From Candidatus Margulisiibacteriota bacterium (GTDB lineage Bacteria; Margulisbacteria; WOR-1; JAUWWO01), in contig JAUWWO010000034.1 of NCBI GenBank assembly GCA_030616825.1, positions 1-6,065 on the forward strand: DNA of 6,065 nt, in the 5' to 3' direction. Numbering within the stretch: the stretch's first letter is position 1; the number at the start of each line of letters is the position of its first letter. The notes under the pieces are model-generated. The model saw only the letters and a program-made list of their open reading frames with translations. It had not been told where the DNA came from and searched no databases. This document shows, piece after piece, positions 5,828-6,065 of the stretch. A program made the translations under genes and the position numbers.

Positions 5828-6065
5828 TTACATTTTTCCGCCTACAACAATCTTAGGTATCCTTATCGTCGGCTGTCCGTCTGAAACCGGCGCATGGTCG
5901 TACTTTCCACACACACCGGGCTTGAATTCAAGATCCGTCCCAACCATGTCTATTGTTTCGAGTACTCTAGGTCCATTTCCAGTGAGCATTGCACCACGAA
6001 CGGGACCTTTAACTTTTCCGTTTTCGATTAAATAACCTTCCGTTATTTCAAAGACGAAGTCTCCG
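5828..6065 (-). CDS. tldD: TldD-type metalloprotease, C-terminal part (5' end outside window)
   Basis: Read on the minus strand, the frame enters at the right edge and ends at TAA (5830-5828), giving 78 residues. Recognisable TldD/PmbA family features are GDFVFEITEGYLIENGK at the start, then PVRGAMLTGNGPRVLETIDMVG, then the CGK and PVSDGQPTIRI segments, and the terminal VVGGKM. In the characterised E. coli system, TldD acts with TldE (PmbA) as a zinc protease that degrades unfolded peptides and matures microcin B17 and CcdA. TldD is the metal-bearing subunit, but its HExxxH motif would lie outside the window and cannot be checked. TldD-versus-TldE assignment is by overall resemblance. The unknown gene follows on the same strand after 165 nt containing repeat copy C. 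Confidence 0.85.
   Translation of the reverse strand, partial: GDFVFEITEGYLIENGKVKGPVRGAMLTGNGPRVLETIDMVGTDLEFKPGVCGKYDHAPVSDGQPTIRIPKIVVGGKM

Noticed and set aside
5724..6035. Plus-strand open frame over copy C and tldD
   Set aside because: It runs through the repeat and is antisense to clear TldD family sequence.

Overview
This is a bacterial chromosomal window of ordinary gene density with mid-range base composition. The strongest hints about the organism are a MetV/MetF-type methylenetetrahydrofolate reductase, a class II lysyl-tRNA synthetase, a type III pantothenate kinase, and dispersed GC-rich palindromic repeats at gene ends. The MetVF pair suggests an anaerobe that runs folate one-carbon chemistry (Wood-Ljungdahl methyl branch or methionine supply). 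An uncultured lineage is plausible, but the sequence does not allow a phylum to be named.

Plus-strand block (1-5102). The window opens with the last 20 codons of a gene whose tail resembles an alpha/beta-hydrolase (S9 peptidase-like) C-terminus. Next comes coaX, which overlaps lysS by 8 nt. A folded repeat (copy A) begins directly at the lysS stop codon. It is followed by metV, a secreted protein with twelve 24-residue MORN-2-type repeats, and metF. These last three genes are separated by only 13 and 10 nt, so they look like one transcription unit, with the repeat protein placed between the two halves of one enzyme.

Minus-strand block (5159-6065). A lysine-rich, A+T-rich gene of unknown function (167 aa) is convergent with metF. 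Behind it is the C-terminal end of tldD, cut off by the window edge. Repeat copies B and C flank the unknown gene.

The most unusual material is structural. Three copies of one palindromic element (A 2380-2438, B 5091-5148, C 5738-5821) can each fold as an outer stem enclosing two or three hairpins. Every copy sits at a stop codon, and copy B supplies the metF stop. The asymmetric loop of the first hairpin is inverted in copy A relative to B and C. Copy C carries an extra hairpin. The unknown gene lies between two copies that are each followed by a near-identical 14-mer, which in copy C is the end of tldD. This suggests the gene arrived by insertion or segmental duplication. Smaller observations are a heptamer tandem array inside metV and the lack of Shine-Dalgarno sequences before coaX and metF. 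I found no CRISPR array, recognisable transposase, rRNA, tRNA or riboswitch.
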